From assembly GCA_010015655.1 (NCBI GenBank), contig ML976755.1, forward strand, positions 1 to 64,000: a stretch of 64,000 bases of DNA. Direction: 5' to 3'. The notes under the pieces were generated by a model. The model was not told the DNA's origin. It saw nothing but the letters and a program-made list of their open reading frames with translations, and made no database searches. Position numbers and translations under genes: made by a program. Shown piece after piece: positions 45,097 through 57,880 of the stretch. This DNA is from Bimuria novae-zelandiae CBS 107.79. Its lineage: Eukaryota; Ascomycota; Dothideomycetes; Pleosporales; Didymosphaeriaceae. Every line of letters begins with the position of its first letter. The stretch's first letter is position 1.

Positions 45097-45539
45097 ACAT
45101 GTTGGTTCAGCACTTGGCGCGGTTCGGCAAATGGCGCACCCTAACCGAATCACGCAGTTTACAACACCTCGTTACTAAGTCGTCCACAATAGCTAGAATA
45201 TTCTAATAATTCATTCAATTACTATATAAATTGCTGCGAAAAAGATGTACTACTAGAATTTCGCTGGAAGTTTAATGTTGCGGCCACGGCGCGTTGTTAT
45301 TGTGGGTGCTAGATCACGCCCCATTTCATCACCCCTATCCCCCCTACCCTCAGCAACCACCACACGTTGCTTTTTTTTCTATTTTGGCGCTGTGGCAGGC
45401 TTTGAGGCCTTCCTCTTTCCCTTTTAAGAAGTTTATATAGCCTTTTCGGAGTTTTCTTTCTCCTAAATCATCCGTTGTTGCTCAGCCTATTTCTCCGCCG
45501 CGACCCTCTCCTTTTCCTCCCTTTTCTTAACCCTCAACC

Positions 45540-46860
45540 TTTCTCTCTCTTTCTTCTCCTACAGGTTACGTAGCTTAGCTAAGGTTATTTCTGCCTTCTT
45601 ACGCGCTTTTTCGAGTTCTACTTTCTCTTTCTCCTTATCTACAACGCTCTCGCGTACTCTAGCCTCCCTCAGCTTCCTCGGGGACCAGAAAACTGCACCA
45701 CCGTGGTACTCCCTGCGTTGTTACAGGTCTAGAGGCTTGCTCTTCTTCTGCTACTTCTTCTTAACTTATAGGGCCTTTGTCAGGCCTTGTACCTCAGCGT
45801 GGAGGATGTCATTTTGAACAGAGATATAGTGGAGAGAACGCTTCAGCTTCTGCACCTCCCTACTGCCCTCCTCCCTCACAGTATTACGCACGAGGGTCTC
45901 GATTTTGAGCCAATCCTTGCCGCTGAGTACAGAGGTACTGCTCTCTCTCGAATCCTGCTCCACTGGAGTTGATGGCCTGTATTTCTGAAGGATAACCTCA
46001 GCGTTACGGGGCCATATACCAGTGGCCTCAAAGGACTTTAGAATCATTTTCTTCTTGAAGGAGATGGTCCAGGCTTCCCAGAAGAGAGGGAAGAAGTCTC
46101 CTTTCTTTACTAAGAGTAGCCCCTGGGCCTCGTGGAGATAGGTAGTGAGGGCTTTTGAGTAGGCTAATAAGAGAGGCTTAAAGAGTACTATATCAAGGGG
46201 CTGCAGCGTGTGGGTACTGTGAGGGGGGAATATCATAAGGAGAATCCGATTATGGTCACAGTAGTCGATAAACTCTCTCGTTACGTGGGACCCATGGCCA
46301 TCCACGATCAGTAGTCAGTAGGATCGACGAGCTTTCGCTTTTGTATACCAATCGAAGACCTGCTCGAGCCACGCAAGGCCTATATCGTTGTTGGTCCATC
46401 CATTAGGAGATGTAGTGACGAATACCTCATGCTTCCCAGCCTCAATATCCTCTACCCAGGCCGATTAGAGAGCGTTATTGGCAGCTGCAAATAGTAGCCC
46501 TGGTGGCAACGCAGTTCCATTAGCGCAGACGCAAGCTAGGATGGTCATCCACTCTCTGTTGCCATCTTAGAGGGCTGATTTCACTTCCCCGCGGTCCCAC
46601 ATAGCTTTGCTGAAGATCCTTTTACTTCTTCCAATCACTCCTGTAAGGAAGCCCTTCTCATCCATATTATACGTGTGACGAGGCTCTATATTGTACTCCT
46701 CCATTTTCTCTAGCAGAAGTTAAAAGAATTACTCGTATTTAGCCCCTAAATCAGCTTAGTGGCGCGCGAGATCCATTCCAGTAACCCAATAGGGGGTAAT
46801 TTCAACGTTGTAACGGTTAATAAATCGGGTAACCCAGCTTTTTCCTACTGGTTGTTCGCC
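45540..46860 (-). pseudogene. Pogo/DDE transposase, slightly degraded, N-terminus in the gap
   Basis: A long minus-strand frame. It reads from about 46860 (INRYNVEITPYWVTGMDLARH), through YNMDEKGFLTGV and WMTILACVCANGTALPPGLL, to a break near 46306. An open stretch of 179 codons follows (46305-45766), with VDGHGSHVTREFIDYC, FPPHSTHTLQPLD and a Lys/Glu-rich coiled-coil-like tail. The catalytic Asp of VDGHGSH is intact. Stops such as the TGA before LLIVDGHG fit CGA to TGA changes, so only a handful of RIP-type mutations have hit it. The helix-turn-helix part falls in or beyond the N run. Confidence 0.85.
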
Positions 46861-46879
46861 GTTGGTTTTTGCAATTAAT

Positions 46880-47067
46880 NNNNNNNNNNNNNNNNNNNNN
46901 NNNNNNNNNNNNNNNNNNNNNNNNNNNNNNNNNNNNNNNNNNNNNNNNNNNNNNNNNNNNNNNNNNNNNNNNNNNNNNNNNNNNNNNNNNNNNNNNNNNN
47001 NNNNNNNNNNNNNNNNNNNNNNNNNNNNNNNNNNNNNNNNNNNNNNNNNNNNNNNNNNNNNNNNNNN
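46880..47067. other. Assembly gap (188 N)
   Basis: Run of N inside the pogo-type transposon, between its right TIR and the transposase N-terminus. Frames predicted across it are meaningless. Confidence 1.
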
Positions 47068-47175
47068 GAGTTATGGGTGGGTGAAGGATTGGGTGGAAAA
47101 TGCGGGGGTGCGCCATTTGCCGAACCGCGCCAAGTGCTGAACCAACATGTTAATAAAGTTAGCCGCGAAGAGTTT

Positions 47176-47374
47176 TGTCAGATTTGATAGTGTTCTGTTA
47201 CTTTGAGCTAATGTAATGATAAGAATTAATAGTTGTAATAATTAATTAATAATGTTCGTGTTGTGTCTTATTCGTGTTCTGTTAGACTGCTACCGAAGTC
47301 TTCTTTTCTTAGCGTAGGATTGCCCAGCCACCTTTACACTTTGAGTTTAGTGCAAAGTGCCATATAATCAGACA
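47176..47374 (-). repeat. LTR of Copia element 2 (3' LTR in element orientation)
   Basis: 199 bp, TG..CA, direct repeat of 52254-52452, preceded by AGTTT. Confidence 0.9.
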
Positions 47375-47399
47375 CACCCCCTCAGCTTAGGCTTATCCT

Positions 47400-50300
47400 T
47401 AAGCTGGAGACTATTTATTAGTGATTTAACAGTATCATCCTTTATAGTTCAATTTTAAAAGCCTCTATTCTCTGCTCTAGCTCAAGCAGGTTAACCTCCA
47501 CGTTTGTAATCTTGTCCTTAATTTCTATAAGTCCTAATTTATTTAGAAAGTTACTCTACTTATTGGCTAGCAGGGCCTTCGTAAGCCTATCTGTAACCAT
47601 GTCCTCTAAGCGTTAATAGTCTACCTTAATTATCTTTAATACGACCTCTTGTCTTAGCTAGTAATTATAAATATCTATATAACGGAGCTTGGTCTGCAGC
47701 TTAGCGATCTCTTCGGTAATAAGCTAAATTATTTACTAGTTATCGCAATTAATTATAATAAGGGAATTGCTAAGGTTAATCTTTAGCTCCTTTAGTAATT
47801 ATAAGATGAATAAAGCTTCTTTAGCCACCTATAAGAGAGCCAGTAATTTGGCCTCTATAGTTAATATAGTGACTGTATCTTGCTTATTTACTTTCCATGC
47901 AATTAAGCTACTAAATAACTTAATAATGTATCCTTATGAGCTCTTGCGGTCGAGCGTATTATTAGCGAAAGAAGCGTCACTTACTACCTCTAAAGTATCT
48001 ACACCCCTAAGCTGAAGACCTAGTAATCTAGTATCCGCAAGATAGAGGAGAACTTAATTAGTAGCGGCTTAGTGCTCTTTGCTTAGGTTTAATAGGAATC
48101 GTAAAAGTTAAGAGCTTATAAAGGTAATATCTAGTCGTGTAGTTACTATAGCGTAGAGGATAGATCCTATCTTGCGCTAATATCAATTAACTTTAGCCTT
48201 ACTAGCGAGCCTAGTTTAAGGAAGTAGTTTGACTACTGCTATAGGTGTTTCGTGCCGTATCTTATGTTGCTTAATAAGGCGCGAGATCTTGTTAATATAT
48301 AAGGCCTGTAAAAGCTAGATCTTTTCGTTTAGGCGGTCTCTAATAACTTTAACTCCTAGAAACTATTGTAGGTTGTTACTACTAGTAAGTGTAAATTTAG
48401 TATTTATCTTTACTAGAGCAGCTTTAGTAGCTTGCTGTTGTAACTTATCGTAAGCAATAATAAGGTTATCTATATAGAAGAAGATAATAATGCTATCCTT
48501 AATAAGACAGCATGGCTCGTGGGGTACTGTTTTGAAACCTATATTACGAAGCGTTGATGTGAACTCTCTTTACTAAAGTAGTAAAGATATGCGCAGTCCG
48601 TAGAGTGCTTTGTGTAGGTAGAGGACTGTGCCTGCTCGCGAGTAGCCACGGGGCATTCTTATGTAGATTTCTCTGTCCAGCTTTGCGTGGACAAAAGCGT
48701 TAGTAACGTCGTGTTAGATAAGCTCTAGGTCGAACCAAGCTATAATTGCTATAAGCATATAAAATAATCGTCCTGCTAGTGTTATAGCGTAAGTTTCTTA
48801 CGAAGTAAAGTGCTATTATTAGTTACCTCTTACGACTAGTCGTACCTTGCACTTCTGTAGTTAATAGTGTTTATTAAACTTATAGATATATACCCACATG
48901 CAGTCGAGGATTTAGTGGCCTACTACTTTTACTAGAGTGGCTACAACCTTACTCTAGGATTTCATTTCCTTGTGGCTCTGTAGATAGGATCGCTCGGCTT
49001 CCTTCTATATATCGTAGAGAGGGTGGTCCTCGAGCTTGTTTTAGCATGTGGGTGGCTCTAGTAGCACGCTCCGATGCGGCTTCTTACCTGCTATAATTAT
49101 ACGTCAAAGCTGGGCCTTATTAAGAATCTTGCTATTGTATTTGCTGGCGCTGCCAGCTTTAGTGCCTGCCATAAAAGTAGTAATTTATAGGCTTGTTTAC
49201 AATTGCACTACTTGTGCTTTACGAGGTAGTTTAGGTTATTTATCTCCTGTTATTAACTGGGCAAGGAGTGCAACTAGTAGTAGAGTTAATAGAGGCGTTA
49301 GGTATTTATAGCTAAATTTCCTACTTTGCCTATAGCCTAAGGTCTCCTCGTCCCCTTCCTTATACGATGTGTTGGTGATTGTTTCATCCTTATAAAAGGA
49401 CTCTGTCTCTAGGTTTTGCTAAGGTAAGGGAGGTAGCTCTACTAATCGCACCTAAGCTACGATTTCTTCTAAGGTGCTATATATAAGGTTATCTATCAGG
49501 TCTTTAATCTTGCCTAAGAATACTAAGTTATTATAAAAAATTACATCGCGGGTGCTAATAACCTTTATAAGTAATAGGATCTAGATTCTCTAAATGTTGG
49601 TTAATTAGTAGCTAATAAGGTAGCCAATCCATGCCTTAGGGTTAAGCCTTTAGAGCTTACTCTTGCCGCGTTTTGTATCGTTAGTTATGGTAAAAGCTTT
49701 ACAGCCATATGCTTTTAGGTGAGCTTGATTAGGTTTTCGTGGCTAGGTGACAAAGCTATTTTAAGAGGCTACTGTTGTAAAGAACACTTCGTATGGTAAT
49801 TACTAGTAATTACTATAGTTTAGAGTTTAATTATAGAGGTAGACGGCGGCTTAGGTAATTTTAGGCTATATTTGCTAAAGTAGGTTAGAGTTAAGTTGCA
49901 TCGCGCGCGCTTTCTCCTTAATAACACCCCCTAAGCGTTTAGCTTCTCTATTTTGTGCTTAGGTATTGGGTGCTAAAGGCTTAATTCTAATGCCTTGTGC
50001 CAAGCACTACCTTTCTACTTTAGCTTTGACAGAGAAGATTTCGTTGTCCAATTTAATAACCTTAATAGTAACGTTGAATTGTACTTTTATAAATTATATA
50101 AAGCTATTAAGTAGCTTAATAATTAATCGTGCTGGGCGATTGTCTTTGAAGTAGAAGTCCTATATAAAGCTAGAGAATTGATTAGTGACTAGCATTTAAC
50201 TTTTCTCTTTTGTAGAACTGTTAGTTTCGAAATCGTGGAAATTGATGGCTACCCTTTCGCCAGGGCCTTCTGTTAGATCCCTTAGTTATTGGCGTATTTA

Positions 50301-52217
50301 TTGCTTGAGTTTAGCTCTTTTATAGACATCGCATTTGGCTGTAGTAAGCCCTTTTATTCTTACCCCCTGAGATTACTAAATAAGGTGTTCAAGGGCTTGA
50401 GGGCCTGGATGACCTAGTCGTCTATGCCAGGTTAAGGTATCTGCCTTCTTTGGCCTTCTGGTGTGGGTGTTGGTTTTGTGCGCTATGTGGGTAGCTAGTA
50501 CACTATTAATAACCATGCAGCGTAATAGGGCGGATCTGTACTCAAGCACCTATTATCTATATAGCTCCTAAAGCTCTGCTAGCGTTATATTGTCTCTTCT
50601 CTTTAGAGTTGTGGGGTCCGCTTTTATGTCCTACTAAAGGCCTTGCTTGCGGAGTAATCGGAACGACACTAGGTTGTAAAGTAGATCAGGACAATAGGCC
50701 ACATTGTCTAGCTATATTATTTGGTTGCCACTTGCACTCCGTATATTGAGGTGGACGCTCCTATATCCTTTAATCTATACTTATGTATTGCTAGCCCATA
50801 TAAAGTCTCTAGGCGACGGTGGCCTATACGAGATAAAGCGATTGATATTGTTAAAGATGTGGCAAGTTATGCCTGAATCGAGGATAGCTAAGTATCGTAA
50901 TAGGTACGTATTTGGATCGGTATGGAAGGATGCTGCATTAAAGCTTGCTAGGATTTTAGTAATCTTTCGTCTATCTAGTCACTTATCGTTAGCCTTAGTG
51001 ATTCGCGTTAGAGTAGGAGTGTGTAATAGTTTAATTCTTAGTATTTAAAATCTTAGTCTCTTAAGAGCTCTTAGGGCTTCTTGCAGCTCTAAGTCGTGCT
51101 CTAACCTAAATTAGATTAGCTTTACTATAAAAGGCTTCGGCTTAAACTATTTAGGTTGTTTCTCTAGAAATGCATAGAAGTAATCTCTTAGAGCATAACG
51201 CTAATTATAAGCGGGGTAGTGTTTACTACTAGCTATCGCTAGCTTGTAATCGCTCGTGGCAGACCGCTTAGTTCTAGTACTAAGACCGTTATTTCGTTGT
51301 TTAAGGGGTCTTCCCCTTAGTTTGAATAATGCTGCTTTATCCACAAGAGAGGCGTCCCTCTTTATAGCCTAGGTGGATTCACCACCTTTAGCGAGAAATA
51401 ACTCTGCAGTAGTAAAAGCGCCTTTTTATTTGCCCTTATTCGGGTGCTGGAGATTTATATAGTCTCGAAAGAGTCTCATTGTGCCTTCCCTAGAGACGGA
51501 CGGGTCCTTTCTCTAGGTTAACTAAAAATTTGTGACCTATTAAGAGGCAATATAATTAACTGCCTTTATAAAGTCTTCTTTAACTACGCTTAGCTACTGA
51601 AGCTCTCCTACCCCTTAGGTTTCTGCTTTAGTGGCCGCGTAATTATACTTATTTAACCATGTGTGCTAGGTAGCTACGCTTTTCATGGGCTTAATCGCCT
51701 CATGATATCGGGTCCTTGCCCGCATTTGCTCATGCTCTAGGTCAACACCAACTCTAGCTATAAGATTACTAATCTATTGCTTGATTGATAGCTCTAGTAA
51801 ATAGCAATTCTTTTGTAGGTGGGCTGAAACTGTTAATTATAGGTAGATAACTACCTTATTAATGTTTGCCCTCTCCTCTTTGTATTCGCGATCGTTTATC
51901 TTATAGTCTTCTAGGAGTATCTTATAAATATTAATATTGTCCTTATATGCCTTTATGCCTTGCGTTGATAGTTGCGATAGGTGTATTAGCGGGGTGTTTA
52001 GGTTTGCAGTCACATAAGCTTGTAATGCTTAGTAGAGGCTAATAGCGGGAGGCTTTAGCATAACGGGTTTCGTTTTCAGATTGATAGGTGAGTCTAGATT
52101 AATAATTTTCTAGATATTAAGTGGCTTGCATCGCATTTTGAGTTATTATAGCTATGCAGTAAAGTTATTATTATTAGTTAGGATAACTATAGCGTCTCTA
52201 AGGGTAGATTGCGCCAT
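47400..52217 (-). pseudogene. Degraded Copia gag-pol of element 2
   Basis: The minus-strand gag-like frame starts at an ATG at 52217 (MAQSTLRDAIVILTNN). An integrase zinc-site region with TLTWHRRLGHPGPQALEHLI lies at about 50460-50390. The RT active-site block reads YIDNLIIAYD (about 48483-48450), where YxDD is expected, so the second Asp reads Asn. RNase H shows TVTILTIEAKLLAL (about 47880-47839). Stops are of RIP type throughout, though several stretches of 60-110 codons remain open. Confidence 0.85.
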
Positions 52218-52253
52218 TACAACCGGTCGTATTAAGGTAGTAAGACTCTTAAT

Positions 52254-52452
52254 TATTAGATTTAATGGTGTTCTGTCACTTTAAGCTAATGCAATAATAA
52301 GAATTAATAATTATAATAATTAATTAATAATGTTCGTGTTGTGTCTTATTCGTGTTCTGTTAGACTGCTACCGAAGTCTTCTTTACTTGGCGTAGGATTG
52401 CCCAGCCACCTTTACACTTTGAGTTTAGTGCAAAGTGCCATGTAATCGGACA
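52254..52452 (-). repeat. LTR of Copia element 2 (5' LTR in element orientation)
   Basis: 199 bp, same length as its partner, followed by AGTTT. The first two bases are TA instead of TG. Confidence 0.9.
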
Positions 52453-52586
52453 AGTTTACTAATATTATAATTATTTGTATTGGCTATTTTATAAATAAGG
52501 TTTTAAAGAGTAATTAGGAGTAGAAGACCTTCCTTACTGATCTTAACGTATTTTATTTTACTTATAAAGTTACTATTATTAATTAC

Positions 52587-52842
52587 TGTTGAATGGACTA
52601 TACTAAGCCAAGCATATCGCGATATGATAGGGCTAGATAGTTGTACGATGGTACGGGTGAGAAAAGGGTCTGGTATTCAAGTCTTGTCTGTCTTGTCTAC
52701 GTACGGGGGAAAGAGGGTTATAAGGATTGATGTTCGTGCACGGTGCCTGTGGCCTATGCCTTTGCCCTGTGCGGTATTACATAACCATTGTCACCTGTCT
52801 TAAGACATCGCATTAGGTAGCTGCCCGTACTGCGTACGGACA
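52587..52842. repeat. Solo LTR B, target duplication ATTAC
   Basis: 256 bp beginning TGTTGAATGGAC and ending GTACGGACA, with ATTAC directly before (52582-52586) and after (52843-52847). GC content is normal, in contrast to the AT-rich surroundings. It represents an LTR retrotransposon lost by LTR-LTR recombination. No internal copy of this family is in the window. Confidence 0.85.
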
Positions 52843-52847
52843 ATTAC

Positions 52848-53640
52848 TATACCTCCTTTAAGAGCAAGACTACTACTAATTTAGGCCTTATTACTTTTTA
52901 AGACTATTTAGATCACAAAGCGTATTGCTATTATAGTTAAGAAGACCTTTAATCTTTTTTAAGTTTATACTACTAACTTTAAAGTATTTTATTAAAAGTG
53001 TAAGAACCTTTTTATAAGTTCCTTTTAAATATTAAAGCTATTTTGTAAGACTAATATCGTGCAGCTCTCTAGCAAGTTTATAGTAGTAGATAAGGATATT
53101 ATAATAAATAGTTTCTAGGTAATAGACAATATTCTCGCGGGAGTTAATATACCTACTTAAGCCTACTAAGACTTACGCTAGTAGCTTTAGGCTATTATAA
53201 TTAAGGAGCGCTTAAATAAAGAGGATAATAACTTTCCTAACCTTAGTAGTATATTAAATAGCAGAGACGAAGACCTAGATATTATTAAAAAGGGTTTTAC
53301 TATTCCTTTAGTAGCTAAAAATGTCCTTTTTACTTAGTTACTTTTTTTGTTTGCTTCTAAGCCTTCCTTCTTTTATAAGAGCTATCTTTTATTATTACAG
53401 GAACTATTTAGTTTTTTTATATTATTCTTAGTAGTTTTAAGAGTTTTTCAAGTTACTTTTTTTTAAAATCCCTTCTTAACTTCCTTCTTTAAGTAGACAG
53501 GATTACTTATACCTTCTTTTAGCCTAATTCTTAGTCTTACCTAATACTTAACTTTATCTCCTAATACTATCATTCCTGCCCTTATTTTAGATATTTTTAG
53601 CTCAGTAAGATAGGCATCGTGGAGCGTCCTTTAGGCCCCA
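52848..53640. other. AT-rich sequence between solo LTR B and the Gypsy body
   Basis: RIP-like, with plus-strand stretches that stay open for some tens of codons (about 53040-53340) but no motif I can name. May include the far end of the Gypsy element; no LTR could be matched. Confidence 0.4.
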
Positions 53641-56600
53641 ATAGAAGCTAATTCAGGGGATATCGCAGTAGAATCCTGTTAAAAGTTTTTTATTACAATT
53701 TTAATATAGCTTAGTAAACTTCTCTTAATTATTTAACGTAATAGCTTAGTTAAAGTTTTTATAAGATTCCTAAGTTCTTTAAAGTAGTTTTTTTATTATA
53801 CTAGATATTCCACTTTCTTGCCCCTACAGGACTAACGTTTTTTATATATATTAACTATACTATACCTTTCTTTTCTCTCTTTTATTATAATTGCTTCGGG
53901 CCCAGCGTGATTAATAATTTATCGAGGGAGAGGGTTTAATAAGGCAAACTTTAGCCTATTTACGTAGAACCTTAGTTGCATATTTGGTGGGATATCTAGT
54001 TTTACTACGCAGGAGTTTTTTTTTACCTTTTTTATAATAAACCTTTTTTACTTTTAGTTGAGCTTCTTGCTTAGACGCTAGTTTTAGTGATAGTTTTCAT
54101 ACTTTAGCTATACCCTATCCCCCTTTTGTTTTAAAAAAAAAAAAAAAATTAAAGCGTTTTTATATTAACGGTTCGCTAGGCGCTCTTATTCTTATTAGAC
54201 TATTATTATTGTAACTTAGGTAAAGTTAAAAACCTTTTTAAACTGTTTTATTATTACCTTTGTAGCCTTTTTTAGTTAGTTCTAAGTTCTAAGGCTAACA
54301 TCCGTGCCCTAAAGTTCTTAACTAGTTTAATATTCTAGCTATAGAATAAGAAAAATAAGCTAAGTCTTCTTAATATAGCTTCTTGCCCTTTAATTGCTGT
54401 CTAAGCTATAAGAAGCAACTTTATATAATTATCCTATTACTAGTTATACTATGCCTAAAGGTAGGCTTTAAGGATAGAGTTTATTTATTTTATCTACCTA
54501 TTTATCTCCAGGTGCTTTACTATAGATAGTCTTTAGTTAATCACTACTTATTTATAGAGTGTTGTCTAACATTCACTCACGAACTGTCCCCCGCAGTCTA
54601 ATATAATAGAGAAAGGGAAAAAGTAGTCTACTACCTAGTATTAAAAGAATGCTGTCGTAACTATAGGTATATTAAAATTTAAGAGACTAATAAACTTAGG
54701 GTCCTTACTAAATTTATTTATAATTATTATCAAATTTGTGCAGCTATTACTCTTAGGTAAACTAATAATAATATTTATTATAATATCCTATTATCCTAAT
54801 TTAGATAGTAGCAATAGCTTTAGTAGTTCCTATTTTACTTCTCTTTATAGTTTAGTTCTTTTATAAATATTATAATTCTTAATCTACTGCCTTACTTAGT
54901 TAGATATCTTTAGAAAGAAGTAGTCTGAAGTAAGAATTTTATAGGTATTTTTTTCTCTTAAATATTTTAAAGCTAGGGAACTATGCGTAATAACTATTAG
55001 TTATATTTATAAATGCTTTAATTCTAGTACTTATTATCTTAATTTGTAGTATAGGTACCCTTAATTATCTATACTATATTCTAAGATACTGATAAATAAC
55101 GTCTACCTAGGCTTAAACTCCCTAAGTCTGTTCTTAATATAGACCTTTATTTTATTATATACACTATCTTTATTGTACTCTGCCTCTTATTATATAGTAT
55201 TAAAGTCTAGTTCGCATTGTTTGGCAGGGTTATTACCTCTTTAGAGGGTTAGTATAGGTAGTTTAGGACGTATTAAGTAAGTAAGCACTAAGTTTTTATA
55301 TATTTTAATGTAGTTAGGTTCCTTCATAGTAGTAGGTGTTTAGAGAGTAAAAGACTTTACGCTGTTCTTTTTAGTAGTCTTTTATAAAACTATAAAATAA
55401 TTTAACTTTAATTTATTATTTTTATTATCCTTTAGTAGGTCTTAGTTCCTCTAAAAGTTGGTATTTGCCCTAGAGTTTAATAACCTTAGTCTATATATAA
55501 ACGTTATATTAATATAGCTAAGTGTGTCTACCTATTAAACGTATTATTTATCTAACCTTCATTTAGCAGCAAAATACCTAAGGTTTTTATAATTAGTATA
55601 GACTATACGGTGCTTTCCTGCTTAATATATATAGTCTTATTTATTTACGTATTTAATAACAATCAGTATTTCTTTATCGTGGATAGCGTAGTTATATTTT
55701 ACTAGGCTATTCTTTACTAGGAAGTAAGCAACTAGACGTAGAATTCTATTATTATTATACTAAGAGAAATATTTCCTAATTAACTAGCTAAAAGTATTTA
55801 CTTTTAGTACTATTTCTTATTTAGGGTTAAAGTAGGCTAGCGTAGGATATATATAAAACGCTATTTTAGGAAGTTAAATACGTACAACTACTCTTACCCC
55901 TAAATAAATTCTACTACTTTACTAGTAAGCTTTATAAGGGGGCTTACTATACTATATAAAACTTATATAAATCTTTAATAAAAATTTGCGAAGCCTATAA
56001 AGCTTTAGACTTCTTTTATTAAAATTAGTAGCTTCTATTCTTAAATTATTTAGACTTTATTTAGGTTTAGGCTTACGTCCTTATTAACTTCTATAATAAA
56101 TTTAAGGTACTTAGTATTTGTAACGTAGAACTTAGATCTCTTAATATCTAAATATAATCCTATAGTACTTAAATTTAAGATTATAGTACGTACTTTCACT
56201 TTATAGTCTTTTTAGCTACTACTAGAGAAGATAAGAATATTATTTATATACGCTAAGTAGTAGTTATTAGGTTCTCCTTTAGTACTTAGTTAATATACCG
56301 CTAAAACGTACTTAGCGCATTAGCTAGGCTAAAAGGAACTATTAGCTACTTATAAAGACTAAATTAAATTTTAAACGCCGTCTTCTATTTCTTACCTCTT
56401 ATTATTTAAAGCTTATAAAAGGCTTAAATTGTATTAAGTTTACTAAACTATTTAATCTTTTTAAGGAGTTAACGTGTCTTATTAATTAGTAGTAAAAAGT
56501 ACTAGTTATTTTTTAAAATAGCGTTTAAGGCTTAATAATTAATATAGAGTCGTAGTTCCCTACTAAGTATTTTAGTAAATAATACTAGGACAGTGGTGCT

Positions 56601-57880
56601 AGACTTATTTACTTAAATAAAGTCTTTATTTAAGTATTTAGTAAGCGCTTTCTAAAGGACAGGCAACTTTTTTACAAGATATATTAAATAGAGGGCTATA
56701 GGGGATCTATAGGATCTCGTTATCTTTTTCTACAAGAGAGATAAAAAGATTTACTTTAGGTTTATAGTATAGGGGGAGCTTGTTAGCTTATTCCTTATAA
56801 AAGATACGCTATAAGTTCGTAAAAGTTTTAAGTAGTAGCTCTTATAGGTTTACTTTTAGCTTACGGATTAACGCCTTTTATATATTCTTTATTAATATAA
56901 AAAACACATTAGCCCTATTTTCTTGGCATTAATTACGTCACTCTAAGGCTATAAAAGCCATAGCTAATACCTTTTAAGGCTTTATTAATAGTTTCTTACC
57001 TTTTTAGTCATGAATACGGGTGCCTAAACTTCCAATTTAAATTAATTTCTTTACTAGGGCTAGTTTAACTATATTCTTTTTTATTTAGGTTAGGCTAAGT
57101 AGTAAAATGTATAACTTATTATTTAGTAAGATATATAGCTATATTAGTTTTATATAACTATTAATATTTACTTTTAGTTAAACTACTTCGTATACGAAGA
57201 GTTATATATCTCTAATATTAATAGCCTCTTATAAATCGGGTAGGTTTTTACGCCATAGATAGACTTTCGTTATAAGCTTTTTAATATAAATTTAAAGGAT
57301 AAATAATCTATATTAATTGTTATTAATATAAATATAATGTTATTAATAAGCAAGTGTATTATTACCATTATTAAGTGTAGCTATAGCCTTTTAAAGTTAT
57401 TAAAACTTATCTTTTACCCTTTTCTTCCTTTTGCGTCTTGGCCCTAATAATAATAAATAATTATAATATTTATAAAAGTAAGATTTTTTTAATTTAATTA
57501 GTATAACAGCGATTATTACTAGAAGGATCTAGTTTTCGAAATTAATAAAAGCTATATTAAACTCTTTATTAAAAGATCTTTTAGAAGTAGCTGCGGCGGC
57601 GCAAACTTGTGCTAGCTTTATTATAAGTAATAGTCTGTACTACTTTACACGGTATCCTGTAACTCTATAATAAAAATAAAAATAATTCTTCTTACGGGTT
57701 TATATTACCTCGCGCGACACCCACATGGCTTATATTTAGATATTACTAGACGTGTGTCTTATAGCTCTATTTATTACTTAGTGTGTTTTATCTTAGCTTC
57801 GTTGGGAAGATATCCTTTTAGGGTTAGCTTCGGTAAATTCTTAATTTATCTTGTCTAGCGCCCCGCTCTTAGTAGAGAAC
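53640..57880 (-). mobile_element. Gypsy LTR retrotransposon body with chromodomain (chromovirus), RIP-mutated, ends not found
   Basis: Minus-strand reading gives, from high to low coordinates: a Cys-poor remnant of gag and protease (about 57700-57000), and reverse transcriptase with the YxDD block as YINNILIF (56260-56226). Then comes SFIGFANFYRRFI-like sequence after it (about 55990-55940), RNase H, integrase (about 55400-54400), and finally a chromodomain-like segment (KVEYLV..KNYFKELRNL, about 53820-53750). Both Asp of the RT motif read Asn, as RIP of GA would give. No LTR pair was identified; the gag end is cut off by the LINE that starts near 57880, so the copy is truncated or interrupted. 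Confidence 0.75.

Larger units (their letters stand above)
45097..47150 (-). mobile_element. Pogo-type DNA transposon, weakly mutated, with assembly gap
   Basis: About 2.05 kb including 188 Ns. TIRs of about 46 bp are identical in both copies, starting acatgttggttcagcacttg at 45097 and, reverse-complemented, at 47150. TA flanks both ends (45095-45096, 47151-47152). Unlike its neighbours it keeps near-normal GC content and long open stretches, so it probably arrived after the main RIP phase. Carries a DDE transposase gene on the minus strand. Confidence 0.9.
47176..52452 (-). mobile_element. Complete Copia LTR retrotransposon, RIP-mutated (element 2)
   Basis: 199-bp LTRs (47176-47374, 52254-52452) flank 4.9 kb; the 5-bp duplication AGTTT is at 47171-47175 and 52453-52457. 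The left LTR begins TGTCAG. The right one begins TATTAG because of two transitions, which hides its TG end. The LTRs differ at about 15 positions, all but one transitions. Minus-strand gag, integrase, RT and RNase H are in Copia order. A different family from element 1: LTR length and sequence differ. Confidence 0.92.

Noticed and set aside
46817..47140. Frames spanning the N run
   Set aside because: Translation across an assembly gap has no meaning.
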